Assembly (NCBI GenBank): GCA_013416635.1
Contig: JACCHT010000001.1
Span: 248,001-312,000 of the forward strand
Length of the DNA: 64,000 nt
DNA from: Candidatus Thiodubiliella endoseptemdiera
GTDB taxonomy: Bacteria; Pseudomonadota; Gammaproteobacteria; PS1; Pseudothioglobaceae
Direction: 5' to 3'
In this document: positions 17,416 to 27,931 of the stretch, in pieces
Layout of the letters: the number at the start of each line of letters is the position of its first letter
Position numbering within the stretch: the stretch's first letter is position 1
Position numbers and translations under genes: made by a program
Notes under the pieces: generated by a model
Seen by the model: only the letters and a program-made list of their open reading frames with translations
Databases searched by the model: none
Told to the model about the DNA's origin: nothing

Positions 17416-18606
17416 TCATTGCTGTGCTTTAGTCCAAAAATCTGCTGTTTTTTTAAGTTCTGGGTTAATGCTTTGTGAGCGTAATACTAAAAAATCATAC
17501 GCAATTCTAAAGCCTCGATGTTCTAGTAAAAACTGTATTTTTTTAGGCTGCATTTTTTCTAACTTGTGTTGCATCATCCATACATCTCGCATTTTTGCCG
17601 TTATATAACGCGGCATAGATACTTGCTTAATTTGATTGATAATCGCTTCATCACAGGCTTGTAATTGTGCCAAATGGAAAGAGCGTTGTTTCTTTTTGAT
17701 TAAAGCAAAGCGTTCATTTTGTGCTTGCCATAAAAACACCGCAAATAAAAATACAGGGGTAACGGGTTTGCCTTGTTTAATACGCTCGGAAGTGTTATTA
17801 CACGCCTTTTTAATAAAATCATTTTTATGAGTTTGTTTAAATAAATACCTAAGTAAACCGTATTTTTCTAATTGCTCATATACCGCAAATGAATATTCAT
17901 TTTGAAATAATTTGATGCACTCTTCATACAGTCGAGCCGAAGAAACATTGCCCAGTAAAGGGGCTTGTTTAAGAATGGCAACTTTAATTTCTTCACTCAT
18001 TTCTGAGCCGAGTTTTTCAGCAAAACGAATTGCACGAATCATACGCACAGGGTCTTCTGCAAAGCGTTTTGCAGCATTGCCAATTACATGGATTTCACCC
18101 GCTCTAATATCTTCCAAGCCACCAACATAATCAATCACTTCTTTTGTGTGAATGTCATAATACAGAGCGTTGATATTAAAATCGCGTCTTACTACATCGT
18201 CTTCTATTCTACCGTAGTGATTGTCGCGTACAATCACACCATTTTTAGCCGTTTTGACTTTGCCAGAACGGAAAGTAGCGACTTCAAGAAAATCACGCAC
18301 ACCAAACAACACATGCACCAAGCGAAAACGCTTGCCAATCAAACGCGAGCGTTTAAAGAGCTTATGTACTTGCTCAGGTTTGGCGCTGGTGGCAATATCG
18401 AAGTCTTTTGGCTTTAAGCCGAGTAACAAATCTCTGACACAGCCACCGACTAAATAAACCTCATAGCCTGCTTTGTAAATGGTTTTAATCACTTTGATTG
18501 CATTTTTATCTAGCAGATTATCATCAAACTCAATGTGTTGACGGGTAGGTTTACCATTGGCAAAACCATTGCTTTTTTTAAATATTTTTTTAAAGAAATT
18601 TTTCAA
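17416..18606 (-). CDS. pcnB: Poly(A) polymerase I
   Basis: The class II CCA/poly(A) nucleotidyltransferase has the core motif VYLVGGCVRDLLLGLKPKDFDIAT near residue 55, followed by the RRDFNINALYYD and [13 protein letters not shown] motifs. The basic C-terminal tail and ARLYEECIKLF support PcnB over a CCA enzyme. The start is taken as TTG at 18604-18606, immediately after the queF stop; the longer frame to 18690 lies inside queF and has no family support. PcnB adds 3' A-tails that promote RNA decay. Confidence 0.87.
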   Translation of the reverse strand: MKNFFKKIFKKSNGFANGKPTRQHIEFDDNLLDKNAIKVIKTIYKAGYEVYLVGGCVRDLLLGLKPKDFDIATSAKPEQVHKLFKRSRLIGKRFRLVHVLFGVRDFLEVATFRSGKVKTAKNGVIVRDNHYGRIEDDVVRRDFNINALYYDIHTKEVIDYVGGLEDIRAGEIHVIGNAAKRFAEDPVRMIRAIRFAEKLGSEMSEEIKVAILKQAPLLGNVSSARLYEECIKLFQNEYSFAVYEQLEKYGLLRYLFKQTHKNDFIKKACNNTSERIKQGKPVTPVFLFAVFLWQAQNERFALIKKKQRSFHLAQLQACDEAIINQIKQVSMPRYITAKMRDVWMMQHKLEKMQPKKIQFLLEHRGFRIAYDFLVLRSQSINPELKKTADFWTKAQQ

Positions 18607-18607
18607 A

Positions 18608-18994
18608 TTATAAGTTGACGGCAGGCTTTGGCGTCCAACCTTGTTTCTGATGTTCGGCGACGACAGTAGTGTAAACACCACCACGCACATTAAAGATGGC
18701 TTTCAAACGCATAAAACGCGGATCAGTTGCTGTCACCAAATGTTCTAAAATTTGATTAGTCACTGCCTCATGAAAAGCACCCTCATCACGAAATGACCAG
18801 ATATACATTTTCAAAGATTTTAGTTCAACACACGCCTTATCAGCGATATATTCTAAATGCAGTGTGGCAAAATCGGGTTGCCCTGTCTTTGGACATAGGC
18901 AAGTAAATTCTGGCATATCAATTTGAATAACATAATCGCGTTCAGGATTTGGGTTATCAAAAACTTCTAAGGTTTTGCTAGGCTGTGATGACAT
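18608..18994 (-). CDS. queF: NADPH-dependent 7-cyano-7-deazaguanine reductase
   Basis: The 128-residue protein is the short, type I QueF of the tunnel-fold family. The catalytic Cys lies in [14 protein letters not shown] near residue 33, and the QueF motif [20 protein letters not shown] near residues 57-75 carries the substrate-binding Glu. It reduces preQ0 to preQ1 in queuosine synthesis. queE (33383) and queH (58271) from the same pathway are elsewhere in the window. It overlaps nothing but directly abuts pcnB. Confidence 0.94.
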   Translation of the reverse strand: MSSQPSKTLEVFDNPNPERDYVIQIDMPEFTCLCPKTGQPDFATLHLEYIADKACVELKSLKMYIWSFRDEGAFHEAVTNQILEHLVTATDPRFMRLKAIFNVRGGVYTTVVAEHQKQGWTPKPAVNL

Positions 18995-19026
18995 TTGAAT
19001 GATTTTTCCTTTAAAAAAAGGCTATT

Positions 19027-20184
19027 TTACACTTTCCTTAGCAAGAATCGCCACGCAGTACTTAACTTTTCATGTCGATATCCATACAAAAGAACAATGA
19101 TGAAAAACACCAGTAAATGCACCCACCACAGTCCTATCCATGCGGAAATTTCACCGTGTTCTAAAGTTGATTTAGCCACCATTAAGGCATTGTTATACAA
19201 AATAAAGATAGCAACACCAAATAACAAACCTAAGTTTTTTCCGCCTCTTGGAGATGCCTTACCTAACAATACCCCTAAAAATGACAGAATAAAAATACTG
19301 AGCGGCTGTGATATTCGCCATTGAAATTCTGCCGTATCTTTAGAATCATTGGAATAAAGTAAATCAATCATACTTTTTGATTCTGTTTGTGCGAAGACAA
19401 TATTGTCCTGGCGTTGTTCTCCATCCACAATCTGTAAATCATATAAATCAAAGTTTAAAATACGCTTGTTAGTATCGCCTGGAAAGCCGTGATAACGCAC
19501 CCCATCTTTAAGACGAAGGTAGGCACTATTGGTATCTAAATTAGTATATTTTTGCGCCTCTTTTGCTAAAATGATAATCGGCTCGCCATTCGCCAAAGCG
19601 TAAATAAATACTTCTTCCATCGTTTGCTGTATTCCTTCGGTTCCATCTTTCACTTTGTTGGCGTAGAAAACAATATCCCCTCCTTTGAATTTTTGAAATT
19701 CTTTTTGCCTGATAAAGGCAAATTCTGAAGTGGCGTCACTGTGGCTCATAATCAAACTTTTTTGTTGTTTAGTCCAAGGTACCACCAGCGTCGTCAGCAA
19801 TAAAATAAAGATAAAAATTGGCAATACCACTGGCTGGATAAACACCATAAAGTGCTTATCTCCCACGCCCAATGAGTTCATCACAATCGCTTCTGAATCT
19901 TTATAAAACTTATTGACTGCTAAAATAATAGCCAAAAACAAGGATAGAGATAAAATTAAAGGGATATCCCTAATCATATTTAAGGCAATTAACGGCAATA
20001 AATCAGTAGTGGGAATACCATATTTTAGGCTTTCTTTCACCATTAACACCACTTGATTACCAAAAATTACCAAGCCGATAATTAAAAAAATTGCACCTAA
20101 CACTATCCAGATATTACGCATTAAGTATTTCGCAATAATGGTGTCAGTTGTGCGATAGACTTGTGTAAAGACAGAAATTTTCAT
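19027..20184 (-). CDS. lptF: LPS export permease LptF
   Basis: The 385-residue protein has the LptF/LptG pattern: one helix pair at residues 25-75, helices near 100-120, a large periplasmic beta-jellyroll domain (about 130-290) and two or three C-terminal helices (LSIFILSFLGVLLGKASPRGGKN). It forms the inner-membrane LptB2FG complex that extracts LPS. The partner lptG is about 19 kb away (39507), not adjacent as in E. coli. LptF is preferred over LptG from the YLMRN start and ASPRGGKN segment. Confidence 0.85.
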   Translation of the reverse strand: MKISVFTQVYRTTDTIIAKYLMRNIWIVLGAIFLIIGLVIFGNQVVLMVKESLKYGIPTTDLLPLIALNMIRDIPLILSLSLFLAIILAVNKFYKDSEAIVMNSLGVGDKHFMVFIQPVVLPIFIFILLLTTLVVPWTKQQKSLIMSHSDATSEFAFIRQKEFQKFKGGDIVFYANKVKDGTEGIQQTMEEVFIYALANGEPIIILAKEAQKYTNLDTNSAYLRLKDGVRYHGFPGDTNKRILNFDLYDLQIVDGEQRQDNIVFAQTESKSMIDLLYSNDSKDTAEFQWRISQPLSIFILSFLGVLLGKASPRGGKNLGLLFGVAIFILYNNALMVAKSTLEHGEISAWIGLWWVHLLVFFIIVLLYGYRHEKLSTAWRFLLRKV

Positions 20185-20204
20185 GCCTTAAAGTATAACA
20201 ATTT

Positions 20205-21467
20205 TTATTTCTTTTGTGCCATTGATGCAAAAAATTCATCATTGGTTTTGGTTAGTTTTAGACGGTCAATCAAAAACTCTGCCGCTTCTACAGTATCCAT
20301 AGGATGCAAAATCTTACGCAAAATCCGAATTTTTTGTAGTTCTTTTTCATCGGTAATTAACTCTTCACGGCGTGTGCCAGATGCATTAATGTTAATCGCA
20401 GGGAATATGCGTTTTTCACTTAAACGACGCTCCAAATGCAATTCCATATTACCAGTACCCTTGAATTCTTGATAAATCACTTCATCCATTTTAGAACCTG
20501 TATCAACTAAGGCAGTGGCGATAATAGTGATACTGCCGCCATTTTCAATATTTCTTGCCGCACCAAAAAAACGCTTTGGACGCTGTAAAGCACTCGCATC
20601 CACACCACCTGTCAATACTTTACCCGAAGATGGTGCAATGGTATTATAAGCGCGGGCTAAACGAGTGATAGAATCTAATAAAATAATTACATCTTTACCC
20701 TGTTCTGCACGGCGTTTGGCTTTTTCAATGACGATTTCAGCAACTTGCACATGGCGTTTTGCCGACTCATCAAAAGTCGAAGCTATCACTTCACCACGCA
20801 CAGTGCGCGCCATTTCCGTTACTTCCTCAGGGCGCTCATCAATCAATAAAACAATCAATTCACACTCTGGATGATTACGAGAAATAGAAGACGCAATATG
20901 TTGCATAATCATGGTTTTACCTGCCTTAGGTGGTGCGACTAATAAACCCCTTTGTCCCTTGCCAAAAGGCGCAACCAGGTCAATCACGCGTGCGGTTAAG
21001 TCTTCCGTACCACCATTACCAATCTCTAATTCAATACGCTCATCGGGGTGTAAAGGTGTAAGTGATGCAAAAGGAATACGATTTCTTACCTTATCAGGCT
21101 CTTCACCATTGACTTCATAAACCTTGACCAATGCAAAATACTTTTCGCCCTTCTTTGGTGCACGAATTTTTCCTGCAACCACATCACCCGTGGATAAATT
21201 AAAACGACGAATTTGATTTGGCGATACATAAATATCATCAGGTCCAGACACATAAGAGTCATCTGCTGACCTCAAAAAGCCATAACCCTCTTGTAATATA
21301 TCCAAAACACCATCACCCACCACTTCTTCGTCATTCGATGCCTTGTGTTTTAAGATGGCAAAAATAAGAGTTTGTTTTTTGGCTCTGGCAATATTTTCAA
21401 TGCCAAGAGATTGTGCCAATTCTAATAATTCAGCAGCTGTAGAGCGTTTTAGTTCAGATAGTTTCAT
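20205..21467 (-). CDS. rho: Transcription termination factor Rho
   Basis: The 420-residue protein has the N-terminal Rho helix bundle ([21 protein letters not shown]), the RNA-binding cold-shock-like domain ([30 protein letters not shown]), Walker A APPKAGKT near 175, Walker [17 protein letters not shown] and the Q/R loops ([20 protein letters not shown]). The start at 21465-21467 is chosen over an upstream frame to 21515 because family members begin MNL(T/S)ELK. A hairpin (CCCAG/CTGGG, 21525-21540) lies in its leader. Confidence 0.97.
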   Translation of the reverse strand: MKLSELKRSTAAELLELAQSLGIENIARAKKQTLIFAILKHKASNDEEVVGDGVLDILQEGYGFLRSADDSYVSGPDDIYVSPNQIRRFNLSTGDVVAGKIRAPKKGEKYFALVKVYEVNGEEPDKVRNRIPFASLTPLHPDERIELEIGNGGTEDLTARVIDLVAPFGKGQRGLLVAPPKAGKTMIMQHIASSISRNHPECELIVLLIDERPEEVTEMARTVRGEVIASTFDESAKRHVQVAEIVIEKAKRRAEQGKDVIILLDSITRLARAYNTIAPSSGKVLTGGVDASALQRPKRFFGAARNIENGGSITIIATALVDTGSKMDEVIYQEFKGTGNMELHLERRLSEKRIFPAININASGTRREELITDEKELQKIRILRKILHPMDTVEAAEFLIDRLKLTKTNDEFFASMAQKK

Positions 21468-21571
21468 TATGTTTCCAAGTGTGGGAAGGTTAGCGTTAGT
21501 CAGAATGACCAACATAGAATATCACCCAGTTTTAACTGGGGGTTGTTAAAAAAATGAGTTAGTTTGTAAGT

Positions 21572-21898
21572 TTAAATATTTGAATCAATAAAGGTGCTTA
21601 ATTCAGCTTTCGAGAGCGCCCCCATCTTTGTTGCTACAACCTCACCATTCTTAAATAACAATATAGTTGGAATACCGCGAATACCATATTTTGGCGGAGT
21701 TTGGTCGTTTTCATCAACATTAAATTTAGCAATCACAATCTTATCCTCATACTCATCAGCGATTTCATCTAATGTTGGCGCTAACGCTTTACAAGGACCA
21801 CACCATGGTGCCCAAAAGTCAACTAAAATTGTGGATGATGAATTAACTACATCAGCTTCAAAAGAATCATCTGTTACTACTTTGATTTTATCGTTCAT
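21572..21898 (-). CDS. trxA: Thioredoxin 1
   Basis: The 108-residue protein has the complete thioredoxin fold with the redox motif WCGPCK at residues 32-37, the buried Asp27, and the cis-Pro loop [13 protein letters not shown] near 74-86. It is the general cytoplasmic disulfide reductant. Gene order trxA-rho in one direction is conserved in many gammaproteobacteria. Confidence 0.97.
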   Translation of the reverse strand: MNDKIKVVTDDSFEADVVNSSSTILVDFWAPWCGPCKALAPTLDEIADEYEDKIVIAKFNVDENDQTPPKYGIRGIPTILLFKNGEVVATKMGALSKAELSTFIDSNI

Positions 21899-21947
21899 AT
21901 TTTATTTTTGATTGTTATTGCTAGGAAAAGCAATTGAATTTAGGGAG

Positions 21948-21953
21948 ATTATA
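21948..21953 (-). promoter_or_regulatory. Candidate -10 box for trxA
   Basis: A perfect TATAAT lies on the minus strand about 50 bases before the trxA ATG, in the short gap after the divergent-direction-free end of glnD. No good -35 is seen at 16-18 bases, so the call is weak. Confidence 0.35.
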
Positions 21954-21982
21954 GTATCATTTTTGGCAACCAATCCATTATT

Positions 21983-24513
21983 TTACAATTTTTCTTGTAA
22001 ATACTGCTTTAACTGCATTTTTTCTGCTTTACTGAGTGGCTTATGGTCTGCATTAGCAATGAAAAATACATCTTCCACGCGTTCACCCATCGTAGAAATT
22101 CGTGCATTAACCAAATAAATATCCAATTCATAAAAAATATGGGCAATATTAGACAATAAACCTTGTTTATCAATCACACTGATTTCAACTTTGGTCAAAT
22201 TCCACTTGTCATTATGAGCAAAACTAATCGCCATTTTATGGTCAAAATGGCGATGGGTATATTTTTCGCTCATTTGTTTAACACTGGTATTACTTTGCAC
22301 CAAACCTGCCAATTCTTCTTCTATCACTTGGTTAATGTCAGTATTTTTCAAAATCTCATCTTGTAAGACACTAATCGTGTTGTAAGCCATGTTATTCTTA
22401 CTCGTCAGGATTTTTGCATCGACAATATCCAAGCCTAATTTTTCGATTACACTGACTAAATTAAAAAATAAACCTTTATGATCTTCGCTATAAACAAAAA
22501 TATCCACCACATTGTGCTCTGATAGGTGGCTTAGAACTCTAATGGTTTTATCACTTTGTCTTGTCAATAACTGCAAATGCCACAGTATATCGTCCACCTG
22601 ATAACGCAAGAAATAATCTTTTGGCAGACTATCTAATATCACATCTACCTGCTCTATATCGTATCCCTGCTGTATCACCGCTTCTATCAGCACTTGTTTA
22701 ACTTCTTTAATTTCCCTATTGACACTCGGTGCTTTTGCATACTCTAATAACTGTTCTTTGGCTTTATAAAACAACTTTTTGAGCAAAGAATCTTTCCAGT
22801 CATTCCATAAATCAGCTTTAGTGGCACGGATATCCGCCACTGTAAGCAAATATAAAAACTCTAAAAATTCAACTGTTTTTACACTATTAGTAAATTTCTG
22901 AATCACTTCGAAATCTTCAAGGTCTTGTTTTTGTGCCACTGTTGTCATCAACAAATGTTGCTCTACAAGCCTTGATACTAAAGTAATATCCTTAGCTTTA
23001 AAACGATGATGCCCTAAGAAATCTTGTGCATCTTTTGCTCCTAAAACTGCGTGGTTACCACCCCGCCCTTTAGCAATATCATGAAACAGTCCCGCTAAAA
23101 ATAACAACTCAGGCTTGGCAATATTTTGTGCAATTTCACTACATAAATCAAATTCTTTGACAAACTCATTAACAAAAAAACGCCTAAGGTTACGAATCAC
23201 AAATAAGGTGTGTTGATCCACCGTGTAAGCGTGGAATAAATCGTATTGCATCAAGCCCGTTATTTTTCCAAAAGCAGGGATATAACGCTCTAACACGCCA
23301 TAGCGGTTCATTAATTTGAGTGCTTTATTCACCCCTTTTTTCTGCTGTAACAACTCAATAAATAAGCGATTATTTTGACGTTTTTTGTAATAATTATTAT
23401 CAATTAAATCGATATCTGTTTGCATCTGTCTGAGTGTATCCGCACTGATACCGCTGATATAATTGTGCTTTGCTATCAGCAAGAAAATCTCAATAAAAGC
23501 AGAAGGATATTGACTAAATACCTTGCTATCAGTCATATAAATATAACCGTGACTAATGGCAAAGCGTTCGTTCAAATATTGTGTATGCAATACATTTTCT
23601 TCAAATAATTGCAATAAAATATCATTCAGTCGTGTCACTTTGGTGGCTGTTTGATAATAATCACGCATCAATTGTTCTACTGCCATTGGGCCGCCATTGT
23701 TATCGTCAATATAACCTAATACCGTTGCCACCTCGCGTTGATATTGGAAAGCCACTCGGTCTTCACGGCGTTTAGCAATAATGTGTAGGCAAAACGCACC
23801 TTCCACAAAAATGACTGTGCTGCTATCAATAAATCATATTCACCTTGGGTTAAATACTTTTTTTCCACCAAATCAGAGAGCAAATCCACATTAAAATACC
23901 ATTTTGCCACCCATGCCACTGTTTGAATATCACGCAGCCCTCCAGGGCTTTCTTTCAGGTTGGGCTCTAAGTTATATGCTGTATTAGAATAGTTTAGATG
24001 ACGGCTCTTCTGTTCTTTTTGTTTACCGACAAAAAAGGAACGAGACGACCAGTCGCTTGACTTAATCATCAATTTCATTCTTAAAAATAAAGATTCTTTG
24101 CCAATTAAAATACGAGATTCAGATAAATTCGTGGCAATACTCAAATCGTGAATATTCGCTACGCAGTCTGCTATATCACGAGTGGCATGTCCAACTTCAA
24201 GCCCGATATCCCATAAGAAAGTTAAAAATTGAGAGAGATTTTGTTGGTGCACATCGTGCGTACCATTAGGTATTAAAATTAACAAATCAATATCCGAATG
24301 CAAATGTAACTCACGGCGACCATAGCCACCCACCGCTGACAAGCACAACTGTCCACCAATCTCAAAAGCCTTCCAAATATCACGCAATAACGCATCTACC
24401 CCATCGCTACGCTTTTGCACTAAACTATCCACACTATCGGGATTTGCCAAAAAATCCCTCTGTAATAACGCTTGTAGCGCCTGATATCTGTCTTTAAAAG
24501 TGGCTAATTCCAT
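21983..24513 (-). pseudogene. glnD: [Protein-PII] uridylyltransferase/uridylyl-removing enzyme, one frameshift
   Basis: The N-terminal part has the nucleotidyltransferase motif CLSAVGGYGRRELHLHSDIDLLIL near residue 60 and SPGGLRDIQT near 195. The second part has the HD domain (FLAGLFHDIAKGRGGNHAVLGA) and two C-terminal ACT domains. The frame breaks at plus-strand GG 23788-23789; a third base would give KVRFALHIIAKRREDR, the normal GlnD sequence. GlnD is the nitrogen sensor that modifies PII. The likely native start is MELATF at 24513; a MITE 14 bp upstream adds an in-frame ATG at 24540 that would extend the protein by nine residues. Confidence 0.85.
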
Positions 24514-24527
24514 TTTGATATCACTAT

Positions 24528-24688
24528 GAGACCTTTGCATAAATAGGGATGATTAGCAAAATGACAGATTTTATTAAATTGGAAATTTTTTAAATCCACT
24601 CCTAGCAGGGCTAAGGGTGTTTTTAAAAAGTTTGTAATTTGATGAAAGATGGCGTTTTGATGATTATTCATATTTATGCAAAGGTCTC
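24528..24688 (-). mobile_element. GAGACC MITE upstream of glnD, ACTAT duplication
   Basis: Complete 161-bp element flanked by ACTAT on both sides. Its terminus reads ATGCAAAGGTCTC outward toward glnD, giving an alternative in-frame start (MQRS...) 27 bp before the probable native ATG. Confidence 0.95.
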
Positions 24689-24733
24689 ACTATATTAATC
24701 CAATGTGTCGTTGGGAATGTAGAAAATAGTGTA

Positions 24734-24793
24734 TTTTTCACCAAAAAATAAGAAGAATAGCCAGTTATTTGACGAGTTTTTTTGGTGAAAAAA
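24734..24793. other. Hairpin-forming inverted repeat in the glnD/ubiH-family gap
   Basis: TTTTTCACCAAAAAA (24734-24748) is mirrored by TTTTTTGGTGAAAAA (about 24778-24792) with roughly 29 bases between. Lack of a GC-rich stem argues against an ordinary terminator. It lies 50 bp beyond the stop of the hydroxylase gene, between that gene and the MITE. Confidence 0.45.
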
Positions 24794-24845
24794 TGCTGTT
24801 TTGTGTGTTTCATAAATTGTACTAGGTTAATTCTATGGTCTTATT

Positions 24846-26060
24846 TTATTTCTGTAATAATTTTTTCAAGCCTGGAAAACCCTTGCTAGACTCAGTTAAA
24901 TGTTGTGTAATTAAATACTTAATCGGTGGAAAGCGTTCTGCAAAATTTAATACAAATCTTCTGACTTGTTTGGCAATAGGCGTGTCATTGGTGAATAACG
25001 CCACAATGCCATTGGTGCCGTAAAACATCACACGAGTCAGGTGTATTTGCTTTTTCTCAAACAAACGCAATAAAGCATTTGAACCAATATCTTGCCCACA
25101 TTCTAATGCCTCTTTTACCAAAGTTGCTAAAATATCCTGTCCTCTTAAGCCCAAATTAAATCCATGCGCAGTTACCGGGTGCATCCCAACTGCCGCATCC
25201 CCAATCAAAGCAAAACGATTAGCAATAAAAGTGGCTGCATGCACACCTACCAAAGGATAAAAATGTCGCTCACCAGCTTGGGTTAATTGCCCCAACTCTC
25301 CTCTAAAATCTTGCGTCATTTTGGCATTAAAATCTGCTTCACTCATATCAATTATTGCCTGAGATTGCTCTGTTTTTACTGTCAACACCACTGAAGATTC
25401 GTTACCTATCATTGGCAACAACGCCAAAGTTTGCCCATAATCAAAACGCTCTAAAGCAATATTTTGATGACTTTTTTCATGCTTCATCTTAGTCACAACC
25501 ATCACCTTGGAAAAATCTTTCATTGTCGATGGAATGCCAACTTTACGGCGAATACCCGAAAAACGACTGTCTGCTGCAATCACTAATTTTGTCTCAATCG
25601 TTGATTTGTCTGCAAAAATTACCTTGGAATGCGATTCACAATAATTCACATCCTTTACCATTGCATCAGTCATTATTGTTATATTATCTGCTTGTGATAC
25701 ACGCTGATACAACGCCTGTCGTATCTGATAATTCGGCACTAAATAACCCAAGGCTTCAATACCTGATGTCTCACTTTTGAAATTTAATAACGACGATGAA
25801 TCACCGTCAAATACTTTAGCCTCTTTAAGTAAAGACACTTCATCCTGATCCACCAACGCCCAAACCCCCAACTTGGTCAAAGTATTCAACGATTGATGTG
25901 TTAACGCAATCTCCCTGCCGTCATAAGTCGGCTTAGAAATTGCTTCTAAATTAGACCTTTCCACCACCAAAACCTTGATATTCGCTCCTATCATCGAACA
26001 AGCAAAGCTCAGTCCTGCCGGTCCACCGCCAATAATCACAATATCGTAGTTAGTTTGCAT
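24846..26060 (-). CDS. UbiH/UbiF/COQ6-family FAD monooxygenase
   Basis: The 404-residue flavoprotein has the dinucleotide-binding motif IIGGGPAGLSFACSM at residues 9-23, the DG motif region (VIAADSRFSGIRRKVGI) near 160, and the second FAD motif ALIGDAAVGMHPVTAHGFNLGLRG near 285. This family hydroxylates the aromatic ring of ubiquinone precursors at the inner membrane. Sequence alone does not show which ring position it uses. It is apparently monocistronic. Confidence 0.87.
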   Translation of the reverse strand: MQTNYDIVIIGGGPAGLSFACSMIGANIKVLVVERSNLEAISKPTYDGREIALTHQSLNTLTKLGVWALVDQDEVSLLKEAKVFDGDSSSLLNFKSETSGIEALGYLVPNYQIRQALYQRVSQADNITIMTDAMVKDVNYCESHSKVIFADKSTIETKLVIAADSRFSGIRRKVGIPSTMKDFSKVMVVTKMKHEKSHQNIALERFDYGQTLALLPMIGNESSVVLTVKTEQSQAIIDMSEADFNAKMTQDFRGELGQLTQAGERHFYPLVGVHAATFIANRFALIGDAAVGMHPVTAHGFNLGLRGQDILATLVKEALECGQDIGSNALLRLFEKKQIHLTRVMFYGTNGIVALFTNDTPIAKQVRRFVLNFAERFPPIKYLITQHLTESSKGFPGLKKLLQK

Positions 26061-26113
26061 TTTATTAGTTATTTTTAGAGATAATGGTAGGTATTATAAC
26101 GACCAAGCGTCTG

Positions 26114-27142
26114 TTAATTGCAATTTATGCACTTGCCCAACCTTTTACTTTCTGAATTTTTAGACCAGTATTTTGCTTTTTTATTTGACTTTTTAACCCC
26201 TTTACCTACTCGATACATCTGCGCAACTTCGCGTTGTGCAATACGATGCCCTGCTCTTGCAGCAGCAAGAGTAAAATTATAAGCCTTGATTAGATTTTTA
26301 CCAACCCCTTGCCCTTTTTGATAATGTCGTGCAATGTCCAAATAAGCGTCTAAATTACCTTGTTTAACCGACTTTTGGTAAAAAATATGCGATTGGCGGT
26401 AATCTTTCTCAACCCCCAAACCTTGATCATACAAACTTGCCAAGATATAAGCCACTTTATCATTTCCATTGTCATAGGATTTTTTATACCAATCAAAAGA
26501 GATCTCGTAATTAGGTACGATATCTTGCAAAACCAACCAACCTAACTGATATTGTGCGTCTGCATTGTCTTGTTCGGCACTTTTTAACAGCCAAGGTTTT
26601 GCTTTTTCAATATTATCTTCTTTTAAATAATCGCTGGCAATGCGATATTGTGCATCTGCATTACCCGATTTTGCAGCCATCAAAAACCATTTATTCGCCT
26701 TTTTTAAATCTTTTTTAGTGCCCTTACCTTGTTCATAAAATTCAGCTAAATTTTGTTGTGCATCTGCATAATTTTGGTCTGCAGATTTTTTAATCCACCT
26801 AAAGGCAATATTAAAATCACGCTTACCTCCAATCCCTAAATAATACATAGTGCCAAGATAATATTGTGCTTTGGCACTATTACTGTGAGCAGATTTTCTC
26901 AGTAGTTCGATTCCTTTTTTATCATTTTGCTTAACCCCCTTGCCCTGTATATACATTAAACCTAATGCAGTTTGTGCATTGATATTATCTAATTTAGCTG
27001 CATGGGAGAATAGTTTAAATGCCTTATTATAATTTTGTTCAACTGTCATACCATAAAAATAATCTTTACCTTGCTCGTAAATATCTTCTTTAGCTAATAT
27101 TAAATAACTAAACAACAGCAATAATAATAATATTTTTTTCAT
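26114..27142 (-). CDS. Exported Sel1-like repeat protein
   Basis: A Sec signal peptide (MKKILLLLLLFSYLILA) is followed by about eight Sel1-like helical repeats of roughly 36 residues, each with the A..LG.MY..G.GV..D pattern (for example NAQTALGLMYIQGKGVKQND). The start at 27140-27142 is preferred to an upstream ATG at 27178 because it begins the signal peptide. Sel1 proteins act as protein-binding scaffolds in the periplasm or envelope; the partner is unknown. It lies downstream of the Asn/Gly-rich protein but beyond a terminator. Confidence 0.85.
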   Translation of the reverse strand: MKKILLLLLLFSYLILAKEDIYEQGKDYFYGMTVEQNYNKAFKLFSHAAKLDNINAQTALGLMYIQGKGVKQNDKKGIELLRKSAHSNSAKAQYYLGTMYYLGIGGKRDFNIAFRWIKKSADQNYADAQQNLAEFYEQGKGTKKDLKKANKWFLMAAKSGNADAQYRIASDYLKEDNIEKAKPWLLKSAEQDNADAQYQLGWLVLQDIVPNYEISFDWYKKSYDNGNDKVAYILASLYDQGLGVEKDYRQSHIFYQKSVKQGNLDAYLDIARHYQKGQGVGKNLIKAYNFTLAAARAGHRIAQREVAQMYRVGKGVKKSNKKAKYWSKNSESKRLGKCINCN

Positions 27143-27179
27143 AGTGTGAATTGTATATGAGAATGGTATTGCAGGCAAT

Positions 27180-27208
27180 AAAAAACCACCCCAAAGGGTG
27201 GTTTTTTT
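27180..27208. terminator. Bidirectional Rho-independent terminator
   Basis: CCACCC and GGGTGG form a stem around CAAA, with A and T runs on either side. It closes the transcript of the Asn/Gly-rich protein (27250-27762) before the Sel1-repeat gene. Confidence 0.85.
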
Positions 27209-27249
27209 AGCGATTGCTGAATTTAATCAGCAACTAACAAAACTGAAAA

Positions 27250-27762
27250 TTACTTAGCAGTGTTATTGTTAGAGGCGCCTCTTGCTTGTGCATCAGCATA
27301 ACCTTTAGCATATGCATCAGCTTGAGCCTTAGCGAAACCATCTGCTTGACCTTTAGCGAAAGCATCAGCTTGACCTTTGGCGGTTGCATCAGCAACACCA
27401 GTTGCACTACCGTCTGCAGAACCTGAACCAGTTGCGTTATTCTTGTTCTTAGTGTCAAAGTTCATGCCAAAATCAGTGTCATTCAACCAGTTGTTGCCGC
27501 CCTTAAATGGACCCCAGTTTTGAGCACCATTGAAAGGTCCTGCGTTAGAACCGCCATTGAAAGGACCCCAGTTATTACCACCAGTCATAGGACCCCAGTT
27601 AGAGCCGCCATTCATAGGGCCGAAGTTTGAACCTGAATCAAAAGGACCCCAGTTGTTAGCGCCACCCCAGTTATTGCCATTATAGCCATTAGAACCGTTG
27701 TTAAAGAAAGCCGAAGCTGATGTTGCTGCTACTAGAGCAGTAATTGCGATAATTTTTTTCAT
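27250..27762 (-). CDS. Exported Asn/Gly/Trp-rich repeat protein, sulfur-globule-protein-like
   Basis: The 170-residue protein starts with a signal peptide (MKKIIAITALVAATSASA). Residues 20-95 hold six units of about ten residues of the type (N/S)N-W-G-P-(F/M)-x-G-G, rich in Asn, Gly and Trp. After a short acidic linker, residues 125-165 hold four Q-A-D-x-(F/Y)-A-K-G octets likely to form a helix. There is no Cys. Low-complexity Gly/Asn/aromatic exported proteins form the coat of sulfur globules in sulfur oxidisers, but I infer this only from composition. A strong promoter, good RBS and terminator suggest high expression as a single-gene unit. Confidence 0.75.
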   Translation of the reverse strand: MKKIIAITALVAATSASAFFNNGSNGYNGNNWGGANNWGPFDSGSNFGPMNGGSNWGPMTGGNNWGPFNGGSNAGPFNGAQNWGPFKGGNNWLNDTDFGMNFDTKNKNNATGSGSADGSATGVADATAKGQADAFAKGQADGFAKAQADAYAKGYADAQARGASNNNTAK

Positions 27763-27842
27763 AGTATTCTCCCAAAATGAAATTTAACACATCGTTATTG
27801 ATATGCTTTGATTTGCGTCAAGTATTTGCCTGACAAGTGCAT

Positions 27843-27870
27843 ATTATACGGTAACCATATCGAAAGTCAA
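27843..27870 (-). promoter_or_regulatory. Strong promoter for the Asn/Gly-rich protein
   Basis: TTGACT (27865-27870) and TATAAT (27843-27848) on the minus strand are separated by 16 bases, with a leader of about 75 bases and GGGAGA ahead of the ATG at 27762. Only one base departs from the -35 consensus. Confidence 0.75.
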
Positions 27871-27931
27871 CTCTATATTAGAATATAATAATATTATAAT
27901 ATATAAGCCCTTACTATAAAAGGGTTTAAAA

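Noticed and set aside
18607-18690. Upstream extension of pcnB
   Set aside because: The added residues are the queF 3' end in another frame; TTG at 18606 fits the family start better.
21523-21541. Hairpin in the rho leader as a terminator for trxA
   Set aside because: The CCCAG/CTGGG stem is not followed by a T-run on the minus strand; left as a leader feature only.
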